The notes: generated by a model not told the origin, from the letters alone. DNA of 64,000 nt from Streptomyces noursei ATCC 11455 (GCF_001704275.1 NZ_CP011533.1:9176001-9240000); one strand, 5' to 3'. Shown: positions 24,683 to 32,780, counted from the stretch's first letter. A program made the numbers and translations.

Positions 24683-25470
24683 ACCCCGCCGTCCCCACCT
24701 GGGCCGGAGTCGCCGCTTCGGCCGCACTGGTCCTGCTGGCCGTGGCGGTGGCCTGGCACGGTCGGCTGCGCCTGGCCCGTGACATCGCCATCGCCGCGAT
24801 CCGTGCCGGCGCCCAACTGGCCGCCGTGGGAGCCGTGTTGCTGCTGGTCTTCCAGCATACCGGTCTGGTCGGGGCGGGCGGCTGGCTCGCCCTGATGGTG
24901 CTCGTCGCCGGCCAGGTCGCCGCCCGCCGCGCCCGGGGCCTGCCCCGCGCACTGCCCATCGCCACCGCCGCTATCGCCGCCGGGGCCGCCGCGACGCTCG
25001 GCGCCCTGCTCGCCCTCGGCGTGATCGCCGCCCAGGCCCGGGTGGTGATCCCCGTCGGGGGCATGGTCGTCTCCGGCGCCATGCAGGCCACCGCACTGGT
25101 CCTGATCCGCCTGCGGGACGAAGCCCGCACCGCGCGGCCGGCCATCGAGGCCCGCCTCTCCCTCGGACTGCCGGCGACCGACGCCTTCGCGCCCTACCTG
25201 CGCACCACCCTGCGCACCGCGCTGATCCCGGCCGTCGACTCCACCAAGACCGTCGGCCTGATCAGCCTGCCCGGCGCGATGACCGGCCTCATCCTCGCCG
25301 GCGTCGACCCCTTCACCGCCATCCGCTACCAGATCGTCGTGATGTACATGCTGCTCGCCGCAGCCGCCCTCGCCTCGCTCACCGCCGGCCGCCTGGCCGA
25401 ACACGCCCTGTTCGACGACGCCCAGCGGCTGCGCCCGCTCACCACCGAACCCCGGCGGGAACGCGCATGA
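24679..25470 (+). CDS. ABC transporter permease, FetB/UPF0014 family
   Basis: This 263-residue membrane protein has about seven hydrophobic segments and the family hallmark near the C-terminal third: DSTKTVGLISLPGAMTGLILAG then AIRYQIVVMYM. It starts within the stop of the ATPase gene (ATGA), so the two are translationally coupled. In E. coli FetB with FetA exports iron. A tail of charged residues (RLRPLTTEPRRERA) is typical. No regulator is adjacent in the same orientation. Confidence 0.88.
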   Translation: MNPAVPTWAGVAASAALVLLAVAVAWHGRLRLARDIAIAAIRAGAQLAAVGAVLLLVFQHTGLVGAGGWLALMVLVAGQVAARRARGLPRALPIATAAIAAGAAATLGALLALGVIAAQARVVIPVGGMVVSGAMQATALVLIRLRDEARTARPAIEARLSLGLPATDAFAPYLRTTLRTALIPAVDSTKTVGLISLPGAMTGLILAGVDPFTAIRYQIVVMYMLLAAAALASLTAGRLAEHALFDDAQRLRPLTTEPRRERA

Positions 25471-25663
25471 CGGACACCCAGCTCCGTTCACCTGCGCCCA
25501 CCGCGGGCCGTCCGGGCTGTCCGGGCCGCGGTCGACACCGCCTCAGGCTCCCGGCGGGGGAGGGGCGTCTGCTCGACAACCACCGCTGACCGCACGCCCG
25601 TACGCGCCGTTTCGGGCACAGACGTCGCCTACGCCGCCTCCTCGTCGGAGCGGAACGCCGCCG

Positions 25664-25969
25664 CTACGCCCGGCCCTTGGAGCGGGCCAGGTGCCTCCAG
25701 CCGTCGCCCGTGGCGAACGCCGCCACCAGGTCGGCACCGCGCGCCGCCAGCAGGCGCCTGCGCTCCCAGCGCGAACGCGGCCGGACGCTTGCCCGGGCGC
25801 CCTGCGGTGGTTGCGCGAGAGCGGTGAGGCGCCGACCGGCCTGGGCAAGGTCGGCCAGGATGCGCTCCCGATGACGCTCGCTGCGCGCGCTGCGCAGCGC
25901 GGTGTACAAGCCCTCGATCTCTGCCACGGCCGCTCCGACGTGCAGATTGGTGCTGCCTGTCGACGACAT
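25664..25969 (-). CDS. Hypothetical helical protein
   Basis: This 101-residue protein (from ATG 25969; a GTG 5 codons upstream is possible) is predicted helical: VGAAVAEIEGLYTALRSARSERHRERILADLAQAGRRL could form a coiled coil over residues 12-50, followed by a basic region (RSRWERRRLLAARGADLVAAF). I do not recognise a family. It is convergent with the FetB gene and divergent from the ArsR-type gene. It has normal high-GC codon use and an open frame, so it is probably real. Confidence 0.5.
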   Translation of the reverse strand: MSSTGSTNLHVGAAVAEIEGLYTALRSARSERHRERILADLAQAGRRLTALAQPPQGARASVRPRSRWERRRLLAARGADLVAAFATGDGWRHLARSKGRA

Positions 25970-26028
25970 CCCGCCCCCCGTCACCTATGACCTCCTTGAT
26001 ACGAGCTATGAGTCGACGCGGGAGACAC

Positions 26029-26044
26029 TTGCCCAACTGCGCAA
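26029..26044. promoter_or_regulatory. TTGC-N8-GCAA palindrome upstream of the ArsR-type gene
   Basis: TTGC (26029-26032), 8 bases, GCAA (26041-26044). The same arrangement occurs at 30349, 30563 and 37751. It lies about 145 bp upstream of the ArsR-family start. Confidence 0.45.
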
Positions 26045-26189
26045 CCCTGCAACCCTGATGTGTGACACGAAGACGAGGAGGCCGTTTACGCCACGTTGAC
26101 GGGGGTGGTGTGGTCTGTCGAAGCGAGGGCGAGGGATCAAGGGCGCCGTTGGCCTGCCCGGCGGCCGCGGACCGGGTTAGGGTGTTTGC

Positions 26190-26606
26190 ATGGATGCGCA
26201 AGTCGGGGCGTGGGATTCAGCCGGTGCGGAGCGGGCGATCGCGGTTCTCAAGGCGGTGGCGGATCCGACGCGTTACCGGCTGTTGTGGGCGTTGAGCCGA
26301 CAGGAGTTTCCGGTGGGGAGCCTGGCGGAGATGGCGGGCGCCCATGTGGCCGCCATCTCCCAGCACCTTGCCAAGCTGAGAGCGGCGGGGCTGGTGGTGT
26401 CCCGTCGCGAGGGGACACGGATCTACTACCGGGCGGCGGGACCGCATGTGCGGGGGCTGCTGGAGGAGGCGGCCCTGGTGGCGTCGGCGCAGCCCGGAGG
26501 CGGGGTGACGGGTGCCCCGGACGAGGTGGTGGAGGCCGCCGCCGCGGAGCAGCCGATACGGGCGGTTCGTCCGGTGCGGGCCCGGCGGCCCGTGACCGAG
26601 CAGTAG
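26190..26606 (+). CDS. ArsR/SmtB-family winged-helix regulator
   Basis: This 138-residue protein has the ArsR winged helix (VLKAVADPTRYRLLWALS ... GSLAEMAGAHVAAISQHLAKLRAAGLVVSRREGTRIYYRAA, residues 19-85) and a longer than usual Ala/Val/Arg-rich tail (95-138). The Cys-based alpha-3 site (ELCVCD) of ArsR is absent; His and Asp/Glu residues could still form an alpha-5-type site. There is no SD before the ATG, and TAGGGT ends 6 bases upstream, so the transcript is probably leaderless. It lies beside a divalent-cation transport region and is the best local candidate to bind the TTGC-N8-GCAA sites. The effector is unknown. Confidence 0.85.
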   Translation: MDAQVGAWDSAGAERAIAVLKAVADPTRYRLLWALSRQEFPVGSLAEMAGAHVAAISQHLAKLRAAGLVVSRREGTRIYYRAAGPHVRGLLEEAALVASAQPGGGVTGAPDEVVEAAAAEQPIRAVRPVRARRPVTEQ

Positions 26607-26640
26607 CAGCGGCCGCCGCTCGGCGGTTGGTTCGCGGCCG

Positions 26641-26808
26641 CTAGGGCGCTTCTGATGGATCTCCGCGGCGTCGCGGCGCCTGCCACGCACGCTCGCGGCG
26701 TTGCCGAAATGCCCCCATAGCTCCGCTATGAAGACATCCCGGCGCCTTGCGATCGCACGCACCAGGCGCCGCTCCTTCTTCCACGGAGATCCATCAGAAG
26801 CGCCCTAG
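26641..26808. mobile_element. MITE-like element, 168 bp with 25-bp perfect terminal inverted repeats
   Basis: The left end (26641-26665, starting CTAGGGCGCTTCTGATGG) is the exact reverse complement of the right end (26784-26808). The 118 bp between them has no ORF. CTAG at both ends may be the duplicated target, because it is itself palindromic. The right end provides the TAG stop of the ABC ATPase gene. No transposase is present, so it would be mobilised in trans. Confidence 0.85.
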
Positions 26809-28184
26809 CCGGCCTTGTCCGGTTCGACTCGGCGGTATTCGCGGGGGCCTGCGTCGTAGGCGTAGAGCTCGGCGTAGCGGCCCCAGTCGGTGGCGGTCTC
26901 CAACTGCTGGTCGACCTGTTCGCTGGTGTAGTGGTGGGCGAGCAGGTCCCGGAAGAAGCCGGCGCGAAGGGTTCCGTCGGGATTCTGTTGCAGGCTGGTG
27001 GCGATGAGCCGGACGAGGGGGAGGTCGGCCGCGGCCTCGGCGAAGATCTGCTTGGAGTGCTGAACGTCGGCGCCGGCGAACGCGGTACCCCGTTCGGTGA
27101 GGACGAGGTCGTCCTCGCTGATCTTGCCGAGACCGAGGAGTTCGAGGGAGTCGACGAGGGGGAGAACGTCGTCGATCTCCAGACCCAGCTCCTCGGCCAG
27201 GTCGGCCAGGTCGCAGGCGCCGCCGCGGTGGGCGACCATCTCGGCGAGGCCCGCGAGACCGTCGACGCCGGCTTGCGGCAGCGGGGTGTTGCCGACGGTC
27301 CGCTTTTCGGATTCGAGGGCTTCGGTGCGGCCCGGGAGGCGGGTTTCCTTGGGGCGGCCGGTCATGGTGCGGTAGACGCGGTCGATGAGGTCCTCGAAGC
27401 CGGCGGAGTCGCGGTCGCGGGGGCGATCGAGGGCGACGTCGAAGGTTTCCCGGATGGTGCCGGGACGGGAGCCGAGGACGATGATGCGGTCGGCCATGAG
27501 GACGGCCTCTTCGATGTTGTGGGTGACCACGACGATGGCGCGGGTGGGGAACTGGCCCGATTCCCACAGCTCCATCAGCTCGCCGCGGAGGTTCTCGGCG
27601 GTGAGGACGTCGAGCGCAGAGAAGGGCTCGTCCATCATCAGGACGTCGGGTTCGACGACGAGGGCGCGGGCGAAGCCGACGCGCTGGCGCATGCCGCCGG
27701 AGAGTTCCTTGGGGTAGGCGGTCTCGAAACCGTCGAGGCCGATGAGGTCGATGGCCTGGAGGGCGGCCTCGGAGCGCCGGTCTGCCGGGATGCCGCGCGC
27801 TTCGAGGCCGAGTTCGACGTTCTGCTGGACGGTGAGCCAGGGCAGCAGCGCGAAGGTCTGGAAGACCATGGCGGTGCCCGGGTTGGCGCCCGTCAGGGGC
27901 GTGCCCCGGTACGCGACGGTGCCGGTGCTGGGCGGGATGAGGCCGGCCAGGCAGCGCAGCAGGGTGGATTTGCCCGAGCCGGACTTGCCGAGCAGGGCGA
28001 CGATCTCGCCGGCGCGGACGGTCAGATCGATACCGGAGAGGACGGGCAGTTCGCCGTCGGCGCCCGCGTAGGACTTGGTGACGGCCTCGGCGGTGAGCAG
28101 GACATCGCCGTCGGCTGCTCTCGCCGGCCGGTACGAGGCGGTGGTGCGGCGGGCGCGGAGGTTGCGCAGCGTGCTCAGGAGCAT
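26805..28184 (-). CDS. Nitrate/sulfonate-type ABC ATPase with C-terminal AAA-associated domain
   Basis: This 459-residue protein has an ABC domain at about 30-270 (Walker A GKSGSGKST, VFQTFALLPWLTVQQN, signature LSGGMRQR, Walker B VLMMDEPFSALD, His in VVTHNIEEA) that groups with NrtD/SsuB ATPases. A C-terminal domain (about 310-445: AEMVAHRGGACDLADLAEELGLEIDDVLPLVDSLELLGLG ...) matches the AAA-associated C-terminal domain of some actinobacterial and archaeal ABC ATPases. The stop codon TAG comes from the end of the MITE, so the native C-terminus may have been slightly longer. The fused permease gene lies 45 bp upstream in the same operon. No binding protein gene is present. Confidence 0.9.
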   Translation of the reverse strand: MLLSTLRNLRARRTTASYRPARAADGDVLLTAEAVTKSYAGADGELPVLSGIDLTVRAGEIVALLGKSGSGKSTLLRCLAGLIPPSTGTVAYRGTPLTGANPGTAMVFQTFALLPWLTVQQNVELGLEARGIPADRRSEAALQAIDLIGLDGFETAYPKELSGGMRQRVGFARALVVEPDVLMMDEPFSALDVLTAENLRGELMELWESGQFPTRAIVVVTHNIEEAVLMADRIIVLGSRPGTIRETFDVALDRPRDRDSAGFEDLIDRVYRTMTGRPKETRLPGRTEALESEKRTVGNTPLPQAGVDGLAGLAEMVAHRGGACDLADLAEELGLEIDDVLPLVDSLELLGLGKISEDDLVLTERGTAFAGADVQHSKQIFAEAAADLPLVRLIATSLQQNPDGTLRAGFFRDLLAHHYTSEQVDQQLETATDWGRYAELYAYDAGPREYRRVEPDKAG

Positions 28185-28229
28185 GGGACGTCCTCGCTGG
28201 TTCGGGCGGTGGTGGCTTCGCCGGGGCGG

Positions 28230-29987
28230 TCAGGTGGTGTAGCGGGTCTCGGCGAGCCGGTGGAGTCGGCGCCAGAAGAGGCGGTTGAGCCCCACGACGT
28301 AGAGGCTCATCACGGCCACGCCCGCGAGCAGGTGCGGATAGTTGCCGTCGGCGGTGGCGTGGGAGATGTAGGCACCCAGGCCGGTGGCGGTCAGGGTGGT
28401 GGTCCCGAACGGGACGATCTCGGAGACGATCGAGGCGTTCCAGGCACCGCCGGAGGCCGTGATCCCGCCGGTGACGTACGAGGGGAAGATCCCGGGCAGG
28501 ATCAGCCGCCGCCACCGCTGCCAACCGCGGACTCCCAGGTCGTCCATGGCCTCGCGGAGGTCGGTGGGGATGGACATGGCACCCGCGATGGTGTTGAAGA
28601 GGATGTACCACTGGGCGCCCAGCGCCATCAGCAGCACACCGCCCACATCGAGCGAGAGCCCGGTCCTGAGGAAGAACCACACGGCGAGCGGGAAGAGGAA
28701 GTTGGCCGGGAAGCTCGCCAGGACCAGCACCAGGGGCTGGGCGATGCGGGTCAGTCTCGGTGAGAAGCCGATGCGCACCCCGATGGGCACCCAGACGAGG
28801 GTGGCCGCCACCACGACCACGATCACTCTGGTCAGCGTCGCCAGGCCCAGCAGCAACGGTTCCCCGAAGACCCCCAGCCCGCTCCGATCGCGGAGATAGC
28901 CCAGGAGGTCGGCCAGCCCCCACAGGATCAGGCCGCCCGCGACGACGGCGAACGCGATGTCGCCGGCACGCCGGTGACGCGGGGAGACGGTCAGGGGCCG
29001 GTCGTCGACGCCGAAGATCCGCCCCGCCCGGGCCAGGCCGCGCCCGAGCGGGCGCAGCAGGCGTCCGAGCAGGTGGGGCCAGTGCGAGCGGCGCAGGAAG
29101 TCCAGGACGACGCTGCGCTGGATCTCGCTGGCCTCGGACTGCTCGTACTTGAACTTCTCGATCCAGGCGGTCAGCGGTCGCCAGAAGAAGAAGTTGACCC
29201 CGACGACCATCACGGTCATGGCCAAGATGGCCCAGCCGACCTTGCCGAGGTCGCCGTCGATGATGGCCGCGCCCGCGTAGGAGCCGATGCCGGGGAGCGC
29301 GAAGTTCTTGTTGCCGACGCTGATGGCCTCGGAGGCGACGAGGAAGAACCAGCCGCCGCCGAAGCTCATCATCCCGTTCCACACCAGCCCGATGGCCCCG
29401 GCCGGCAGCTCGACCTTCCAGAAGCGCATCCACCGCGTGAAGCGGAACGAGCGGGAGAGCTCGTCCAGTTCGCGGGGGAGCGAGGTCAGCGAGTGGTAGA
29501 ACCCGAAGGTCATGTTCCATGCCTGCGAGGTGAAGATCGCGAAGATCGACGCACACTCCAGACCCAGCATCGAGCCGGGGAACAGGGCGACGAATCCGGC
29601 CACCGCCACGGTGAGGAAGCCGAGCACCGGCACGGACTGGAGGATGTCCAGAGCCGGGATCAGGATCCGTTCCAGGCGCCTGCTACGGGCGGCTGCCAGG
29701 GCGTAGACGAAGGTGAAGACGGTGGAGAGGGTGAGCGCGATGAACATCCGCAGCAGACTGCGCGCGGCGTAGTAGGGCAGCTGCCAGGGGTCGGTGTCGA
29801 TCTTGGCGGACTGGCTGGTGGAGAAGCGGACGGTGGTGCCCTGGCCCACCCGTACGGTCATGTACAGCAGGACCAGCACCGCGGCCGCCACCGCGATGTC
29901 GACCCAGGTCATACGGGACATCCGGCCTGCCAGCCGCGACGGCAGCGACTTCCGCGAGACGGCCGGACTGGTCCGAAACGACGACAT
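28230..29987 (-). CDS. ABC transporter permease, two fused permease domains
   Basis: This 585-residue membrane protein contains two BPD_transp_1 domains in tandem. The first spans about 35-280 (cytoplasmic loop ELDELSRSFRFTRWMRFWKVELPAG) and the second about 330-580 (loop REAMDDLGVRGWQRWRRLILPG). Each has about six membrane segments and an EAA-type loop that meets the ATPase. The ATG at 29987 is chosen because GGAGG lies 8 bases upstream; an ATG at 30017 is in frame but weaker. The type is the nitrate/sulfonate/taurine permease group, but no solute-binding protein is encoded here, which is unusual for that group. The gene is divergent from an M-box-controlled Nramp gene and has its own leader ORF, which suggests a cation-related job. 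Confidence 0.88.
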   Translation of the reverse strand: MSSFRTSPAVSRKSLPSRLAGRMSRMTWVDIAVAAAVLVLLYMTVRVGQGTTVRFSTSQSAKIDTDPWQLPYYAARSLLRMFIALTLSTVFTFVYALAAARSRRLERILIPALDILQSVPVLGFLTVAVAGFVALFPGSMLGLECASIFAIFTSQAWNMTFGFYHSLTSLPRELDELSRSFRFTRWMRFWKVELPAGAIGLVWNGMMSFGGGWFFLVASEAISVGNKNFALPGIGSYAGAAIIDGDLGKVGWAILAMTVMVVGVNFFFWRPLTAWIEKFKYEQSEASEIQRSVVLDFLRRSHWPHLLGRLLRPLGRGLARAGRIFGVDDRPLTVSPRHRRAGDIAFAVVAGGLILWGLADLLGYLRDRSGLGVFGEPLLLGLATLTRVIVVVVAATLVWVPIGVRIGFSPRLTRIAQPLVLVLASFPANFLFPLAVWFFLRTGLSLDVGGVLLMALGAQWYILFNTIAGAMSIPTDLREAMDDLGVRGWQRWRRLILPGIFPSYVTGGITASGGAWNASIVSEIVPFGTTTLTATGLGAYISHATADGNYPHLLAGVAVMSLYVVGLNRLFWRRLHRLAETRYTT

Positions 29988-30208
29988 GACAGCAACCTCC
30001 GACCGCACGGTGGACATCGATGCTCTCGCACGGCGTGCCCCGGGCGGGCACGCCGGCGGCGCGAGTGAGGGAAATGAGCCCCGGTAGGGGGACGGGCCAG
30101 GCGGGCGCGCAACGCCCGCGCCACGTCGCGCGAGGCCGGCGCGGCGCTGCCGCCGGGCGGCACCGGGCGAGGGTCGGAAGGCGGGGCGGTCCTGGGCGTG
30201 ATGGGGCG

Positions 30209-30256
30209 TCAGCGGTTGCCGGCGAGGCAGCGCGGACTGGGTGGGTCGTCGCCCAT
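30209..30256 (-). CDS. 15-codon leader ORF upstream of the ABC operon (acidic, proline-rich)
   Basis: ATG at 30256 follows AGGGAGG by 5 bases, one of the strongest SD sites in the region. The peptide is MGDDPPSPRCLAGNR, ending in TGA at 30209, 221 bp before the permease start. An Asp-Asp-Pro-Pro-x-Pro opening recalls the MgtL leader (EPDPTP), whose acidic/proline start destabilises ribosomes at low Mg2+ and so opens mgtA. The single Cys also allows a cysteine-attenuator reading. Function is inferred. Confidence 0.5.
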   Translation of the reverse strand: MGDDPPSPRCLAGNR

Positions 30257-30348
30257 GGCTGCCTCCCTTCGGCGCCGGCTGCTCGGGCCCTGGGGCCCTG
30301 GGGCCCGTCCGTGAGGGAGGGGCCTGGACGCGAGAAGTGTGCCCGTTA

Positions 30349-30364
30349 TTGCATCAATGTGCAA
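30349..30364. promoter_or_regulatory. TTGC-N8-GCAA palindrome, ABC/Nramp divergent region (site 1)
   Basis: TTGC (30349-30352), ATCAATGT, GCAA (30361-30364), flanked by A/T-rich bases (TTA before, ATATGG after). It lies upstream of the ABC leader ORF. Confidence 0.5.
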
Positions 30365-30562
30365 ATATGGAAGGGGCGGTTGCGGGGTTTCCGTTGTGGC
30401 GCAGCTGCCCGCCGTCGCTCGTCCGCGCCCCCGCCCCGCCTCCGCCAAGTCGTCCGGCGCGACGCCCTGGAGGGTTCCGTGCGATGAGCCGGAGGGTCGG
30501 GTCGGACGCGGGCGTGGACGTGGGTGCGGCCTCCGGGACCCGGTCAAGGCTGCGCCAAGTAG

Positions 30563-30578
30563 TTGCGTCGATATGCAA
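30563..30578. promoter_or_regulatory. TTGC-N8-GCAA palindrome just upstream of the M-box (site 2)
   Basis: TTGC (30563-30566), GTCGATAT, GCAA (30575-30578), about 33 bp before the M-box, so near the expected Nramp promoter. With site 1 it shares TTGCRTCRATRTGCAARTA, apart from one extra or shifted base. Confidence 0.5.
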
Positions 30579-30610
30579 GTAGAGGGCACACTCGTAGAGG
30601 TTTACGAAAG

Positions 30611-30775
30611 GCACCTCGTTCGGTGAGGCGTCTTCACGGACACAGGCCACTGACCCCACGACGTCGAGAGACGCCCAGGGTCAGGACAGGTCTCCCCGGC
30701 CTAAGGGGTGACCCCAAGTGGCTACCCCGCCAAGGGGGTTACGCCGTGGAGTGCCAAAGCTCTGACGAGTTGGGG
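30611..30775 (+). ncRNA. M-box (ykoK) magnesium riboswitch
   Basis: The sequence follows the M-box consensus in order: CTCGTTCGGTGAGG (the conserved GGTGAGGC start), GGACACAGGC with CACTGACCCC, GACGTCGAGAGACGCC, the partner GGGTCA, a variable hairpin arm, then GTGCCAAAGCTCT and ACGAG. CTCGT near 30614 closes helix P1 with ACGAG near 30764. M-box RNAs bind Mg2+ and switch off transporter genes when Mg2+ is sufficient. It lies 308 bp before the Nramp start. Confidence 0.88.
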
Positions 30776-30858
30776 TGAGCCGGCCGCATGCGGCCCGGTC
30801 CGCTCCTTGCCGGTCCGTCACGGCGCTCGGGCGCCCCAGCCGGGAGGAGGCGAGAGAC

Positions 30859-30936
30859 ATGGATGATCATTGCAGTAGTCCGGGCCACAGTCGGCCCCGT
30901 ACCCACCTGTCCTCGTTGACCTCCGGTACGCGGTAA
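30859..30936 (+). CDS. 25-codon leader ORF between the M-box and the Nramp gene
   Basis: ATG at 30859 follows GGAGGAGG at good distance. The peptide starts MDDHCSSPGHSRP and is rich in Ser, Arg and His; TAA at 30934-30936. Its position after the riboswitch and before an SD-hiding hairpin suggests translation-dependent control of the Nramp gene. Translation is predicted only. Confidence 0.55.
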   Translation: MDDHCSSPGHSRPRTHLSSLTSGTR

Positions 30937-31052
30937 CCACCTCCCCTGCGCGTCCGCGCATCACAGACTCGTACGTCACCCGTGCGGCACCACGCCGCCT
31001 CGGGTTCTCGTGCTGCCCGCTCGCAGGGGGGATCACTGCTGCGTGCCCCAAT

Positions 31053-31078
31053 CCTCCCCCGGACGGGGGACCGGGAGG
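31053..31078 (+). promoter_or_regulatory. Hairpin that can sequester the Nramp SD
   Basis: CCTCCC (31053-31058) is complementary to the SD GGGAGG (31073-31078). An alternative inner pairing, TCCCCC (31055-31060) with GGGGGA (31065-31070), would free the SD. The two pairings are mutually exclusive. Confidence 0.55.
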
Positions 31079-31083
31079 CTGCC

Positions 31084-32742
31084 ATGACCGACCTGACCAC
31101 CACCAGCACCACCACCCCACCCGTTCCGGCACCCCGCCCCGCCGTGCTCGACGACGCCCACGTCGGCGACATCCGCGGCGCGCTCGGCACCATCAAGCTG
31201 GACGACAACGCCCCGCGAACGGGACTGTCCGCCAAACTCAAGACGCTGCTCGCGATCGTCGGACCCGGCCTGATCGTCATGGTCGGCGACAACGACGCGG
31301 GCGCCTTCGGCACTTACACCCAGGCCGGGCAGAACTACGGCACGAGCCTGCTGTGGACGCTGCTGCTGCTCGTCCCCGTGCTGTACGTGAACCAGGAGAT
31401 GGTGCTGCGGCTCGGTTCCGTCACCGGCGTCGGCCACGCCCGGCTCATCCTGGAGCGGTTCGGCAAGTTCTGGGGAGCCTTCTCCGTCATCGACCTGTTC
31501 CTGCTCAACGCCCTGACCATCGTCACGGAGTTCATCGGCATCACCCTGGCCGTCGGCTACCTGGGCCTGCCGAAAGTGCCCAGCGTGCTGCTGGCCGCCG
31601 CGATCGTGGTGGTCGCGGCTTCGACGGGCTCCTTCCGCCGCTTCGAGCGCACCGCGATCCTGCTGTGCGCCGGGTCGCTGCTGCTCGTCCCGATCTTCTT
31701 CCTCGTGCACCCCTCGGCCGGGCGGATGGCGCACGACTTCGTCGTCCCCGGCATGCCGGCGCACTCTCAACTGTCCGACGTCATGCTGCTGATCATCGCC
31801 ATCGTCGGTACCACCGTCGCGCCCTGGCAGCTGTTCTTCCAGCAGTCCTACGTCATCGACAAGCGCATCACCCCGCGCTTCATGCGCTACGAGAAGGCCG
31901 ACCTGTGGATCGGCATCGTCATCGTCGTCATCGGCGCCGCCGCCATGATGGGGTTCTGCGCCGCGGCGTTCGCCGGCCACGGCGAGGCCGGCAACTTCAC
32001 CGACGCCGGAGCCGTGGCAGCCGGGCTGGAGAAGCACGCGGGCAAGCTCGCCGGGGTGCTGTTCGCCATCGCCCTGCTCGACGCCTCGATCATCGGCGCC
32101 TCCGCCGTCTCGCTGTCGACGGCCTACGCGATCGGGGACGTTCTGGGGCTGAAGCACTCGCTGCACCGCGGCATCAAGGGCGCCAAGGGGTTCTACGCGG
32201 TCTTCGCCGGCCTCGTCCTCGCCGCGGCGGTCATCGTGATCATCCCCGGTTCGCCGCTGGGCCTGCTCACCGAAGGCGTCCAGACCCTCGCCGGCGTACT
32301 GCTCCCGTCCGCCTCCGTCTTCCTGCTGCTGCTCTGCAACGACAAAGCCGTCCTCGGGCCCTGGGTCAACGGGCGGGCCATGAACGTCTTCACCTCGATC
32401 GTCGTGGCCGTCCTGGTGACGCTGTCCATCATCCTGACCGCCGCGGTCCTCTTCCCGGACATCAGCTCGACGACGATCCTCGACATCATGGCCGTCTGCG
32501 GTGTCGCCGGCATCCTCGCCCTCGGCTACGCCGAGACCCGACGCCGCCACAAGGGCTGGGCCCTGTCCGGACCCATCGACCGCACCGGCAAGGGCTCCTG
32601 GCGGATGCCGCCGTTGCGCGAGCTGCCCGCGCCCGTCCTCTCCACCGGTCGCAAGATCGGCCTGACCGCCCTGCGCACCTACCTGCTGGCCGCCATGATC
32701 CTCGTGATCGTCCGCATCGTGCAGCTCGCCGTCGCCCACTGA
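31084..32742 (+). CDS. Nramp-family divalent cation transporter under M-box control
   Basis: This 552-residue protein has an Nramp fold with about 11-12 membrane segments after a 50-residue polar N-terminus. In helix 1 the canonical DPGN metal motif reads GDNDAG (68-73), and in helix 6 the canonical AxxMPH reads TTVAPWQLFFQQ, so the transition-metal-selecting Met is absent. Such divergence is known in Nramp relatives that carry Mg2+ or other substrates. The M-box upstream strongly suggests Mg2+ uptake. The ATG at 31084 has GGGAGG 5 bases upstream; an upstream in-frame ATG at 30982 would have no SD. A hairpin follows the gene, then two further genes in the same direction. Confidence 0.88.
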   Translation: MTDLTTTSTTTPPVPAPRPAVLDDAHVGDIRGALGTIKLDDNAPRTGLSAKLKTLLAIVGPGLIVMVGDNDAGAFGTYTQAGQNYGTSLLWTLLLLVPVLYVNQEMVLRLGSVTGVGHARLILERFGKFWGAFSVIDLFLLNALTIVTEFIGITLAVGYLGLPKVPSVLLAAAIVVVAASTGSFRRFERTAILLCAGSLLLVPIFFLVHPSAGRMAHDFVVPGMPAHSQLSDVMLLIIAIVGTTVAPWQLFFQQSYVIDKRITPRFMRYEKADLWIGIVIVVIGAAAMMGFCAAAFAGHGEAGNFTDAGAVAAGLEKHAGKLAGVLFAIALLDASIIGASAVSLSTAYAIGDVLGLKHSLHRGIKGAKGFYAVFAGLVLAAAVIVIIPGSPLGLLTEGVQTLAGVLLPSASVFLLLLCNDKAVLGPWVNGRAMNVFTSIVVAVLVTLSIILTAAVLFPDISSTTILDIMAVCGVAGILALGYAETRRRHKGWALSGPIDRTGKGSWRMPPLRELPAPVLSTGRKIGLTALRTYLLAAMILVIVRIVQLAVAH

Positions 32743-32745
32743 CGT

Positions 32746-32780
32746 CCCGGGCGGCGGTCACCTCACCGCCGCCGCCCGGG
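32746..32780 (+). terminator. Terminator hairpin after the Nramp gene
   Basis: CCCGGGCGGCGGT (32746-32758) pairs with ACCGCC and GCCCGGG within 32765-32780, with a small bulge. It may reduce but need not stop transcription into the next two genes. Confidence 0.7.

Noticed and set aside
26641..26808. Reading the inverted repeats as a simple transcription terminator
   Set aside because: The arms are 118 bp apart and perfectly matched for 25 bp including CTAG, which fits a miniature transposable element rather than a terminator.
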